Positions 10,791 through 21,657 of a stretch of DNA of 64,000 nucleotides are shown in pieces; positions within the stretch are counted from its first letter, which is position 1; every line of letters begins with the position of its first letter. The stretch is taken from NCBI RefSeq assembly GCF_036588685.1, contig NC_086378.1, forward strand, positions 37,549,578-37,613,577, in the 5' to 3' direction. The position numbers and the translations under genes are program-made. The notes under the pieces were generated by a model. It worked only from the letters and a program-made list of their open reading frames with translations, was not told where the DNA came from and did no database searches. Origin of the DNA: Mytilus trossulus. Lineage: Eukaryota; Mollusca; Bivalvia; Mytilida; Mytilidae.

Positions 10791-13700
10791 TGAATTGATA
10801 TAAAGTTCACAAGAAGTGCTGAAATAAATTGGAAAAAAAGCTAGTTTGAGTTAAAATATTGTAAATCATATTGTTTGGTATTCAAACTTTCAAAAATTGG
10901 TGTAAAGAAAAAATGTCAAGTTAATTCATTTCAGTGTGGATGCAATCTGAACACATCATTTTGAACATTTGAACATTTTTGGGACATGCACTCTCTTTTT
11001 TAGACAGGATTTTGGGATGTTTTTTGTTATAAATCCTTATTGTCAATCAAAGTTTCATTTAAATCCACCAACATTTTATATTTTTTAAACCAATCCATGT
11101 TTTCATGTTTTAAAACATTTGATAGATGTATTTTATTTGTGAAATTTTCATATAAATGTCTTCATTTTACCTGTATCATATACATCATAAATAAATGTAA
11201 TATACTTACCAATTTATTTTATCATTTAGAGCCATTTCGTTCTATCATAGTTGTTACAAAAAAGCTTGGTATAAAGCTTGTTTGGAAGGCTTGTACCAAA
11301 CAAAATTAAAAACATACTTAGAAAATATTATATTCTACTTAAAATTAAGTAGTTTTTTTCTGATTTGATTCCAAAAAACTGAATGAAGTCATAAAAATGT
11401 CCTGCAAATAAATGTATACGATGTATGATTGCCAATTAGACAACTCTCTACAAGTGACCAAAAGACGTAAAGTGAACAACTAATGTCCATAATTCTGTAC
11501 TATATTACAAAATGAAATGAGATGAAATGAAATGCAAGTTTGAAATGAACCTGTGATCTCTGCATCAGTATCAAAATTGAAACCGAAACCATAGAATTTT
11601 TTGTCTCACCAAACCTGATGTCATAGAAGATTAGAAAGCCATGCCAATCAGTAATGGTCTTTCGCCTTTTGGAACTTTTGCATAGTTGAAATGTTTTAAG
11701 TTTGTGATTTAGTCAGTTCTAGTGGAACCACTTATTATAAGGCAATAGAATTTGGGAGGCTCAAGAGATTATTTGTCCTGCATCCTTGGTCCTGATTCAT
11801 TAATTGAAAGTTTTGCATAGTTTTTATGTGAAATTATTGCTAAGGTACTATTTAAGTTTCATATAGGTGTGACATATCACTGTTTCTTAAGTTAATACGG
11901 ATAAACACCACAAAAAAGTTTATTTGTTCAGAGAGATACACCACACAGTACAGTATAGGTTCTGCCTATAAAGATGTATATACAGAAACAGTGTTGTTTT
12001 GTTGCTTCACCTGCTGAAAATCATCCTTTTTGTTCTGGGTTTACAAAGTACACAACATACCTGCCAACTTTCCAAAATGTCCATGGGTGTTTTGCATGCA
12101 AGATGGCTGTCATAGACCTAAAAAACCTTCAAGTTTGTTTTTTTGGCATCTTCATACTTTTATAAGCCGAAAGTCATTGTAAAATTAATCGTTTTGTATA
12201 AAATTGTGTACAAAATTGCTCTTTCAAAATTTCAATTTGGGAGACTCCATAGGAAAAAAACACACAAATAGTGACAGTTGACACATATGTACACAAAGTA
12301 CATAAGTGGTTACAATAAGTCCCTTTTTTCCTGCAAAGTCTCTTAATTTGGACAACATCAAGATATGACCTTAATTCATTTTGTAAAAATGTGTCCTGTT
12401 CATGGTAAGCACAAGCGTTAACTATGATCAGTTTCTTGTACATTCAAAGATCTTCAAATATAAATGAGATCTAATAGTAATGCTGTATAGGTTAATCACA
12501 AGCTACCAGTAAATAAATTAGTAGTTTCCTTCCATGTATATAATAGGTTGGTTGCTGAACATCCAGTGGCTATTTCCTGTATATACTAGTAATATAATGT
12601 TACATTGTCCTTAAACTTTAAAGGAACTTCAGGTTATGTTTTGTTTCTTGACAACAAGCAGGCATAAAACATCCCTAAGTAAACTAAATGCTTAAATTTT
12701 AGGTGTTTTTCTGCCTTTTTGATGATCCCACTTGTTGACTGCACAAAATAAGAATGCAGTTTATGTTAAGTAAACTTGCAAAACTGATACCATATATTAA
12801 CCATCCAGTCACTTAATTGATATCTAAATGAGAAATTTCATCCAGTTCAACTGATGAAATAAATTATAGAAATAAGCCAAGCTTGCTGATTAGTAGCATC
12901 AGTTTTGACGTATATATATGTGAAGAAGCTAGAAAACTGCTAACTGAATTGAATTGTTTTTATTCAAAAACATATTTTAATAATCACATTACAAAAAAAC
13001 TGGTTTTCTTCATATACATCATTTAGAAAAAACACTATTATATTTCAGCAAGGAGGTTATATGACAGTATTTACTGATGTAGTTTTTAATCCTGAAGGGA
13101 AAGGAATTAAGTGGAGTATACTTATGACATTTTGGGTCTGTGTATTAAAAAGGCTGTCAGGTGTCAAGATCTTGTATGAATGGGAGTGAATGTTAGGTAA
13201 AAGTCGATGAGACAGCCACCTAACAAACCAAACTAAAGGTTTGGTTCATCTCATCATTTTCGCAATTCTGACGATAATACTTTTCACAAAACATTTTAAA
13301 AACGGGGAAAACACTTCAGCTTTTTGGAATCAGTTTTAAGAATTTATCTTATTTTACAAGGATGAATACATACTATCTTTTAATATACCCCACACCTGAT
13401 ATTTTTTTTAACTTCAAATAAAACAGCAACTGTTTTATTAATTAAGTACGTGAACCATGAAATTGACTTCTAATCTCTTTTGATACTTATCTGTGGGAGT
13501 TCAAATGCCTTGATGTATTCATCGGCGAAGTTTCATTTTACCATTAAATATTATTCACACAGAGTTCAGCAAACTTTGTCATAACAAGGCCGTATACAAC
13601 ATAGATCGAAATCCAATGCTATATACACCCACCCCAGCAATTGTTAGTTATGAAAATGAATATAAAATGTCTCGTCCATGAGCAGCAGTAGTCTGCTATT

Positions 13701-13868
13701 ATCTTTCATCTGCGACCAACTGAATATGCCCATATTTAAAATAGTTTTTAGGTCTAACAAACTTGTCACGTGCGCTGTGGGCAATGGGCCCGTTTTGTTT
13801 GTTTACCATGTTTTATTAAGTTTTCTTTAACATTTCAGCTTGCTCTTACCTATAAAATTTTACAATAA

Positions 13869-14116
13869 TTACAGCTAATTTCCTAATGCTTGTAAATCAA
13901 AACTTTGGTTGGCTTGCTTGCTTTGTTTGTATAATTGTTTATACAAGCTTTGTAAATAAGATTGACATCTTTAAATAATATATATAGACATAGTTCAACC
14001 TGTATATATAATATTTGAATTTAATTTGGTGTTATCCTAATGATTGTACAATATAAAAGTAAAGCAAGCAAGCTAACTAAAGTCTTGCTCTACATGCTTT
14101 AGGAAATTAGCTGTAA
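13869..14116. mobile_element. 248-base inverted-repeat element (MITE-like)
   Basis: TTACAGCTAATTTCCTAA at 13869 is mirrored by TTAGGAAATTAGCTGTAA ending at 14116. The inverted similarity continues inward (GGTTGGCTTGCTTGCTTTG against AAAGCAAGCAAGCTAACT). If the outer TA is the target duplication, the ends are CAGCTAATTTCC, which would fit a TA-targeting family. No coding capacity. Confidence 0.75.
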
Positions 14117-14629
14117 GGGTTGTACGTTTTGTCCCTCTACTCTTATTTTCCAAGAGTAGATAAACTGCGGTCTTTGTAAGGTTGAAATATCAAAAGAAAA
14201 TTGAGGAGAAAATCTTGAAGCCAAAATAAAAAATAAGTAATAAAGGGAGCCGTTTCTTAGAGCTTATGAAAATCGCTGGTGATTGCTTTCACTGACATAC
14301 TGTTTCATTACTACATCTGGTATAAAATGAAATTTTGAAGTCAAGTGTTTCCTTTACCTAATTATCGTCAATAGCTGTATATTTAGGTTATATACCACTT
14401 AAAGTCATTCTATGATTCATTTTGTTTAAACAGAGATTCAGATTAATATTCAATTTCTATATTTTTTTCAGCAGAAATGTTGCTGGACGAAAGTACAAAT
14501 AATTAATTTTATTGTTTCAATCTTTTGTCTTTGTTAGATTCTGTTCGATAGATTGTGAGGATGCACCTTCGAGATCGAAAATCATATCAAAGTTAGTTGT
14601 TAGGTACACTGAAAGCATCGTTATTATTA

Positions 14630-14896
14630 CAGCAGATTTTAGTCAGTATGTAGCTAATGGTAATATCTTTGGTTAGCTTGCTTGTTAGCTGAACCATGAA
14701 GTCATTGTTAGCTCAGGTAAACTATCCTCCTTTAATAGTAGACTAGCCCAACAGATAACCAATCTGTCTCTCTGTAGGACTAAGCTACTTTAAAAGGAGG
14801 GTAGTATACCTTACCTTACAATGACTTCACGGTTCATCTAACAAGCAGGCTAACCAAAGATATTACCATTAGCTACATACTGACTGAAATCTGCTG
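14630..14896. mobile_element. 267-base foldback element
   Basis: Two arms of about 105 bases (14630-14735 and 14790-14896) are near-perfect inverted copies, ending CAGCAGATTTTAGTCAG and CTGACTGAAATCTGCTG. Inner blocks include GGTTAGCTTGCTTGTTAG and TGAACCATGAAGTCATTG. The arms flank a short unique core. It shares a GGTTAGCTTGCTTG-like block with the element at 13869-14116, so the two may be related. Confidence 0.8.
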
Positions 14897-15422
14897 AAAG
14901 GTGTTTATAAGATTAAATAAATCATTTATAGTATTACAATTTCCATGACGGTAGTATTTCTTATTAGACCAGTATATATAAACACCAGTTGATGTACCTG
15001 CCTGAAGTACTGCACATCGGCGTTGTTTATCAAGAAAGCAATTGAGATGATTTGAACAAAAGTGTATTGCTGTACAAATAATTAATTTACTTTATGTTGC
15101 AAGCAATCGAGAAATGTGGCCTCCATTTATCGTTTTAATCACCAAAATATAAATAATAGATATCTCTGACATCGCACTTTAATTTTTTTTGCAAATTTTT
15201 GGGGTACCCTCTAAGTCTCTTCTCATGTATACATAATCTTTTGAGAAAAGGATTTTTTCACATCCTGATGCGTAAATAAAATAGAAACCAACACAGTTTA
15301 GTGACACTTTCGTCGTGACTTCTGAAACAGCGTGCTATAAGCTACCTTTTTGAAAAAGTGTTTTTGAAAATACCTATCGGTCAGAACCGTCTCGCTCTCG
15401 GCTATCATAACTTACAATAGAT

Positions 15423-15780
15423 CACTGGAGTAAAGCTGATGACCGTAACTGCATTCACGGTCATCCCAAGATGTCGGACGAAAAATTAGGTCAGTTTCTG
15501 TATTGTCTGTTTAAGTGTTTCTATATCCTTTTCTTTACAATTCATACATTGAAACGATGCAAATTTATAAAAGAATCATTCGGAAATCACTAATTACTTC
15601 CGAGAAATGTTCAGGAAACGGGAAATTCGATTTGAAAAAATCGCTCAGATGACCGTAAATCACAATCGAGATGACCGTAACAGAATCAGCGATTCATAAC
15701 AAGGGTGACCGTAATTGCTTTTAAGATGACCGTAATTTGTAAATGATGACCGTAACTTTTAAACGATGACCCTCAATTCT
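15423..15780 (+). repeat. Left inverted arm with GATGACCGTAA repeats
   Basis: GATGACCGTAA or close variants occur near 15438, 15648, 15670, 15703, 15725, 15745 and 15764. The region after the tip (CATCCCAAGATGTCGGACGA) matches the right arm in reverse orientation. Confidence 0.8.
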
Positions 15781-16493
15781 AAGAAATATCCGTATTTATA
15801 TAACTAACTTTTTGTATCAAATGATTAATCGTGTTGGTATAAACATATTAATATGAGAGTATTATCCTATAGGTAGAAGAAAATAAGTCGTGCTTCAAAT
15901 GCAAAGATTACCATATGTATCTTTTTTACAGTAGAGGGTTTAATTTTTAAAATGACTTTGCAAAATGACATGCTACAAAAGCGATAAAATGACACCTCAC
16001 AAATATAATGAAAAAAAATGCGGTGCACAGCTTCCAACTGCTCGACAAAAGATTTTTTTTTATTTCAGGGATTCCTTTTAATGACATATAATAAATACAC
16101 ATCTATAAAGGTCCAATGCATGTAAACCCATTGATATTATATCGTCTTCCATTTTGTCGTGCAAATAAAATAGCAGAAATATTTTGAAAATATTATACGA
16201 CTAAACTAGCTATATATATATAGTGAAGGTGAGCTCCAGCAAAGTAGATCCTTAAAATAGTCTTGTACGAATATCATATCACAAGGCGGAACGTTGTCAA
16301 TTTGTATATAAACAGAAATGTTATTCATACAGTCAGGATTCTACTTTCATGCTCACAATCGTAGAAATGGAAGCCATTGTAGGGATGACGCTCTGTCAAT
16401 TTTGCTCTTGAAAACTGATAAATTTATCCACATAGTACCATTACGATCGATCGTTATATATCAGTTATATCTTTAAAGACAAATGTATCTACT

Positions 16494-19457
16494 CACGGTG
16501 GGTATGGTTGTCCTGCGAGAGAACGTACTGTGCTGGTGATTTGGTACTGACGGGTGCTGGTGGGTCCTGATTCTGTGCTGGTGGGTTTGTTTACATTGTA
16601 TCAAAACGGCAATTAAACGACTGTTTTGTTGCTTAATTTTTCTCTGATGTGTCATAAGTACCATGCAAAGTATATTACAACAATATTATATTGCAAAAGT
16701 CGTGCAAGTTCATTAAACGGAATTGTCCTGACGCTGTGCTGGTGATAAGAAAAACGGTCCTGGTTCTGTGCTCCTATGTCCTGGTTCTGTGCATACATTC
16801 AAGATCATTGATGCTGTACTGTTATTGACTTATTAGCTGTTGTCTGCTTTCTTGAAATTGGCATTGTTGTGAATCTGTTTACTGTTATGATGAGAGAAAA
16901 AATACCCGTATTTTTATTTTTTTTTTAAAACTAACTGTAATCTTATTTATTGGCCTGTTAATTGAACCCTTCTTGCCCCCTTTTAAGATAAGAAAATATG
17001 TTTACGATTTTCGGGATTACGATCATTTTGCAAGATCACCAAAATACGTTGTAATTTATACAATACTTATATAAAGTAGATGATGTGGTATGTTTGTTGT
17101 CAATGGACAAATTTCCAGAAGAAACCAAAAGAAGTATGTGTTAACAACCATACGTCATCGTACGACCTTCAACAATAACCCATAAAATAAAAATGTAAAA
17201 GGTTTTGCATAAAAATGGAGAGCAAAAATATAGAACAAAGGACTTTATGAGCGTTTGAATCATGTCTTTAGCAGCTTAAAACACATTTGTTTGTGAACAA
17301 TTGAGTGCTGACTATAAGAATGACAATAGTATTGCGGGTTTGTTTGTTTGGTGTGGTTGTTTGGGTTTTTGTTTGGGGGGAGGGATGGGGATAAGTTAGA
17401 GCGAGGTTTCAGTGAAAGCCTGGAATAGTTTCCCGTAAGATTTAAAATTTGTATTGTAAAAGAAAAATGTATCTTATAGCTATTAAGAATCAGTTGCTGT
17501 AAGATTTTCCCAACAATTTTTTTTTGTCTAAACGGTTATCAGGTGGTTTTTTTTTCGAAAGTTCGATAGAACACTAAATAAAAATCACTATTCTATGAAA
17601 GGGCAGGCTAGAATATGTCAGAGAATGAAGACGAGATAACCTAGAGAACACTAATAAAATTAAGATTTCTTAGCTTTTTTCATTTCAAAATAAATATTTT
17701 TGATAAAGAATTACGGGGCAGGAAGTGAACAATGTGTCCTTCTTTTCTATATATAAATATTTTTCATGAATACAAATAAAATGTGCCTTGATTATAATTG
17801 AAAATTAGTAAATGGAAAAAATACACAACTAAAATACATTTTTTTATTTTAATATTGGTAGTTTCACTAAACTTTTAAGTTCTGTGTGTCAAATACACCA
17901 TCTCTGTAGTAATGACCTTACTAAGATATTTCACTTCATTCATTTTTTTTTCTACATTTTTTAATATTGTGAATTCATAGAATTATTATATTAAAATGTA
18001 GCCTTAATTTATATTTAAAAAAAACTGAATCATTTTTAGACACCCCAGGCTCCTAAAAAAACTAGCCGGGTGGGGGTTCAAAGATGCAAATTAAGTACTT
18101 ATATCAATATTTTATCTGTTCGTGTACGGTTTATGACCCCTCCTGTGGCCTGTCAATTCCGAAATGTGCAAACTGCAATAGTATCAAAACAGCACAGACA
18201 ATGAATAATAGAGATATACTTTTGTACATATATCAAGGGGAAACTTCTACCAAAGCCTTATTTTTTATAGTTCATTATTGTATTTAGTAGAAAAAGAGAA
18301 TTTAGTGAAAATAAAATCACTATTTTTGTAGAAAATTCAGAGACCTTTGTTCAGGGATTTTTGTTATGTTTAGCATGGGATCAACACAATGGTTCATTAC
18401 CGAGTAAAAAAAATCAAAATGTCTATCTACCTTGCACATTTCAGAAAATTCAAATCAGATAACGAAACTGGTTCCAGCAACATTTATAATCAATTTAAGA
18501 TTGTGACCTTCACAGTTTCCATTCACCACAAATATTCTCGTTACAACGAATCATTTTAAATACAAAAATACGTGTTGCATGCAGCCTTTTGTTTATCTAT
18601 TAATATATGTATACGGATAAAGTTATGAAAGGCAGCAGGGTCATCAGGGTCATCTGAAATAAATGCTAAGCATAGATCTAGAAAGCGATATATAATCATG
18701 ACATTAAAAAAAGTCTCTTCTTTTCGACTTTTTTCGAACAGATTGACACATAAAATGAATTATATAGTATTGTGGAATTTTTAACTTATTTTAGATACTA
18801 TATATTGTTCTCTGATATTGGACGAAAGATGTTGCCCTTTTAAGTTATTATGTAATACAAGTTCAGATCATTTGAAAACAGATATTAAAAAGCCAAATGG
18901 ATGCACAAGAGCTAAAATAGGAGTCATAGATCCTGTTGGCAACAATTATCTGGCTAATTTTATTGATTTTGTAACATTTGTTTCAAATATGACCAACTTC
19001 TTATCCAAAATCACCAGCACCGTATCAGGACCCACCAGCACAATGACAGGACCCACCAGCACAGTATCAGGACATAAATAAATTGAGAAAATGCTAAATT
19101 TTAATAAATTGCAATGTTTTTTCACAACATTGTTTTGTCGTGTGGATTGCAGTATAGAAAGCGGACTCTATGACCATTTTTGTTTTATTTTTTCAGTTCG
19201 AGATTTTCTGAAAATGAGCATTTTTGTGTTACGCTTACTGAAACAGTTTAGAGGGTCATTTTTTTAATGGTTTATATATGAACCCATAAGAAACGAAATT
19301 GAAAAATCTCAATTGTTTTCTTCCATTTTTTATGAGTGAAAACGTCAAAAATCATCATTTTCGTCTTTGTTTACATTTTTTCATTGATCACCAGCACCCG
19401 TCAGGACCGAATCACCAGCACAGTACGTTCTCTCACAGGACAACCATACCCACCGTG
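16494..19457. mobile_element. Nested 2,964-base element, CACGGTG termini, 5-base target duplication
   Basis: The 69-base terminal inverted repeats (16494-16562 and 19389-19457) differ at about three positions and begin CACGGTGGGTATGGTTGTCC. CTACT flanks both ends (16489-16493 and 19458-19462). Subterminal repeats of the type CACCAGCACAGTATCAGGAC occur at both ends in inverse orientation (left about 16530-16800, right about 19010-19075 and 19389-19425). CAC termini with a 5-base duplication are the hallmark of the Transib/RAG-like group, but no transposase is present, so assignment is inference from the ends alone. The modest frames inside, such as 18818-19081, cover the subterminal repeats and look non-coding. 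Confidence 0.75.
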
Positions 19458-19796
19458 CTACTAGCTAATGAGCATCAGTTGATGATTTTGTCTGCATTGA
19501 TTCAACTTAAAAATATTGTCTGTTCGGATGTCAGGTGAAATTTTGGAAAATTCTTATGCATTTAAAAAAAATATAATTAAATATTTCGTGCCGTGGAAGG
19601 GCTGCCTAAACATTTTCAGTGGTTGAAGATTATAAACCCTAGTTATCACACACAAGAAAGTCATATTTGTTCGAAGATATCCATTTTCATCATCCAAATT
19701 AAAAGACCGACGTCAAGTACTTTTAGAAAAAAATAGCTATTCGAACACCTACTCTGTTTTTGTGATTCATTAGATAGGTATTTCACTTGACCTTTA

Positions 19797-20113
19797 GGCA
19801 GCAACCATTTGATTTTCTGTGGGGGGGGGGGGGGGGGGGGGGGGGGGCTATGGTTTTTTTTTTGGAAAAAAAAGTTTGTTTCCAGGTTTTGGTGAAAAAA
19901 ATAATTTGTTTTAGACCCTGAGGAAAAAAAATTGTTTGTTTCACTCTCAGCTGCCACTATATGTAATGTTAAAATTGAAAGAAAAAAATTCTTTTCGGTT
20001 TGTCGCTAAAAAAAAAAATAGATTGTTCTTCGCCGAAGGCGAAAAAAAAAGTTTGCACAGAAAAAAAAACCATAGCCCCCCCCCCCCCCCCAGAAAATCA
20101 AATGGTTGCTGCC
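19797..20113. mobile_element. 317-base foldback element with G27 and C16 tracts, TTA-flanked
   Basis: Ends GGCAGCAACCATTTGATTTT (19797) and AAAATCAAATGGTTGCTGCC (20113) are inverted copies flanked by TTA on both sides. Inside each arm lie a homopolymer run (27 G at 19821-19847; 16 C at 20076-20091) and CTATGG/CCATAG. A 3-base TTA duplication fits PIF/Harbinger-type MITEs. The overlapping frames on both strands are artefacts of the inverted repeat. Confidence 0.8.
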
Positions 20114-20339
20114 TTATATTTCCTCTTTTCGTACTGTGATTTTTTGACGTTATAAAATCAACCTGTAGCTTTGATATATAAAAATGATAGAATCTGAAGT
20201 GAGATGCTATATCAAACACTCTTGCTTTGTAAGATGAAATATACACCAAACATGCCCAAACATAAAAAGGTGCACTCGACTTTCTCTTTCCGATACAAAC
20301 GTTACCTATTTTGAGGAATTTTTCATGATTCATATAACC

Positions 20340-20364
20340 AGAGACATATAATATATGTCTCTGA
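20340..20364. repeat. 25-base perfect palindrome
   Basis: CAGAGACATATA, one central base, then TATATGTCTCTG. It is isolated and has no obvious gene context. Confidence 0.7.
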
Positions 20365-20867
20365 CATAATGGAAGGGCAGACACGAAATTATTTTAACTA
20401 AATTATTGATATGTTCTCCGTCCGTGGTAAAAAAAAAACCAACAGATTATGCATTTTCTACATCCAATTTATAGATACCCATGTCGTCGGCTTGATATCT
20501 TATTGTTTTGCATTACTGTGTAATAGATACATTGAAAACTTATGCAAATGGTGTTTTTAAAATAAAACACTTCGTAATTGAGAAGAAAATTGTCTTTTTA
20601 TTTGTTTCTATTAACTTTTTAAAATTTTGTTACTATATCAAACATTACAGTAAATATTTATCGCTTTCTCGATAAACAAAGAGCTTCGATTCTTTTTGTT
20701 CTATTTCAAAAGTGTCTCCGCCTGTATATATCAAGACAAATTAAGATTTTAATCTGCTTCCTCTGAAACCATACACATGGGCTGGATTACCAAATATCCG
20801 TATGTATTATTAATGTTTTTAATGCTCCATTTATTGGCATTAAGTTTTTCTGGTATGTTTATTTTAT

Positions 20868-20966
20868 TGGCGCAAATGATACCTATAGTTTTGAAAATTA
20901 GGTGGCGCAAAAGAAGTATCGGCGCAATTAAGTTGTGGCGCAAATGAGTTACTTTTTGGCGCAAAA
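20868..20966. repeat. Cluster of five GGCGCAA motifs
   Basis: GGCGCAA occurs five times in about 100 bases (near 20870, 20902, 20922, 20938 and 20958), all in the same orientation, inside the 6.2-kb transposon. The surrounding DNA is AT-rich, so the cluster stands out. Confidence 0.65.
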
Positions 20967-21289
20967 AGATATCGCCCAGAAAATGATAGTGTAGATGAGG
21001 CATCCGTGTACTAGGGACAAATTCATATTTCTTCAAATTTTCGTTGTATCGCTGTCAATTTGTGTTAAAATTTTAACGTCGTTTTCAATAAATATTTCAT
21101 TGTTTACGAGAAATATGCAAATTAACTATCATTGTCATAAATTCAAAATACGGTCAATTATATTATAGTTTAAAAAAAGAAATTTATGAAACATATTTAT
21201 ATCCGCTAACCGATCCCCAATTGAGATCGACAAACTCAACAAAAAAGCTTTGAATACAATACGGATATTTCTTAGAATTGATGGTCATC

Positions 21290-21650
21290 CTATAAAAGTT
21301 ACGGTCGTCCTATATAAATTACAGTCAGTCTTTACAAATTACGGTCATCTTTTTACCAATCACGGTCATCCTTGTTTTATGTTACGGTCATCTTGAAAAT
21401 ATTTTGATTATGATTTACGGTCATCTTAACGATTTTTTCAAATCGAATTTCCCGTTTCATGCACATTTCTCGGAAGTAATTTGTGATTTCCGAGTGATTC
21501 TTTTATAAATTTACATCGTTTCAATGTATGATTTGTAAAGAAAATGATATAGAAACACTTTAACAGACAATACAGAAACTGACCTAATTTTTCGTCCGAC
21601 ATCTTGGGATGACCGTGAATGCAGTTACGGTCATCAGCTTTACCCCAGTG
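21290..21650 (-). repeat. Right inverted arm with TTACGGTCATC repeats
   Basis: Mirror of 15423-15780. TTACGGTCATC or variants recur near 21300, 21340, 21360, 21385, 21415 and 21625. Sequence identity with the left arm looks high but not complete. Confidence 0.8.
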
Positions 21651-21657
21651 AATAGAT

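Larger units (their letters stand above)
9600..13868. other. 3' untranslated region candidate and gene-free sequence
   Basis: Directly after the chromodomain stop the sequence is AT-rich and non-coding. The nearest convincing polyadenylation signal is AATAAA at 10228-10233, but others follow (for example near 10823 and 11408), so the 3' end is uncertain. The rest holds a short tandem repeat at 10725-10790, a dispersed repeat fragment near 11410-11480 (GATGTATGATTGCCAATTAG) and another near 13190-13230. No gene is recognisable. Confidence 0.5.
15423..21650. mobile_element. 6.2-kb non-autonomous DNA transposon with long inverted ends
   Basis: The first and last 360 or so bases are inverted copies, from CACTGGAGTAAAGCTGATGA at 15423 to its mirror ending CCCCAGTG at 21650. 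The flanks carry the same 7 bases, AATAGAT (15416-15422 and 21651-21657). If one more base is assigned to each end, the duplication is ATAGA instead. Both arms hold many copies of GATGACCGTAA or its complement TTACGGTCATC, probably transposase-binding sites. No transposase is visible. The 2,964-base element at 16494-19457 is nested inside; without it and its target duplication the host element would be about 3.26 kb. Confidence 0.8.

Noticed and set aside
18818..19081. 87-codon frame inside the nested transposon
   Set aside because: Its C-terminal part reads the subterminal repeats (TSTVSGPTSTMTGPTS). No transposase motif was seen and there is no sign of selection.
19661..20384. Open frames of 98, 67 and 145 codons on both strands around 19.7-20.4 kb
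   Set aside because: They run through the inverted arms of the foldback element and its homopolymer tracts, producing Pro or Gly runs. No domain is present.
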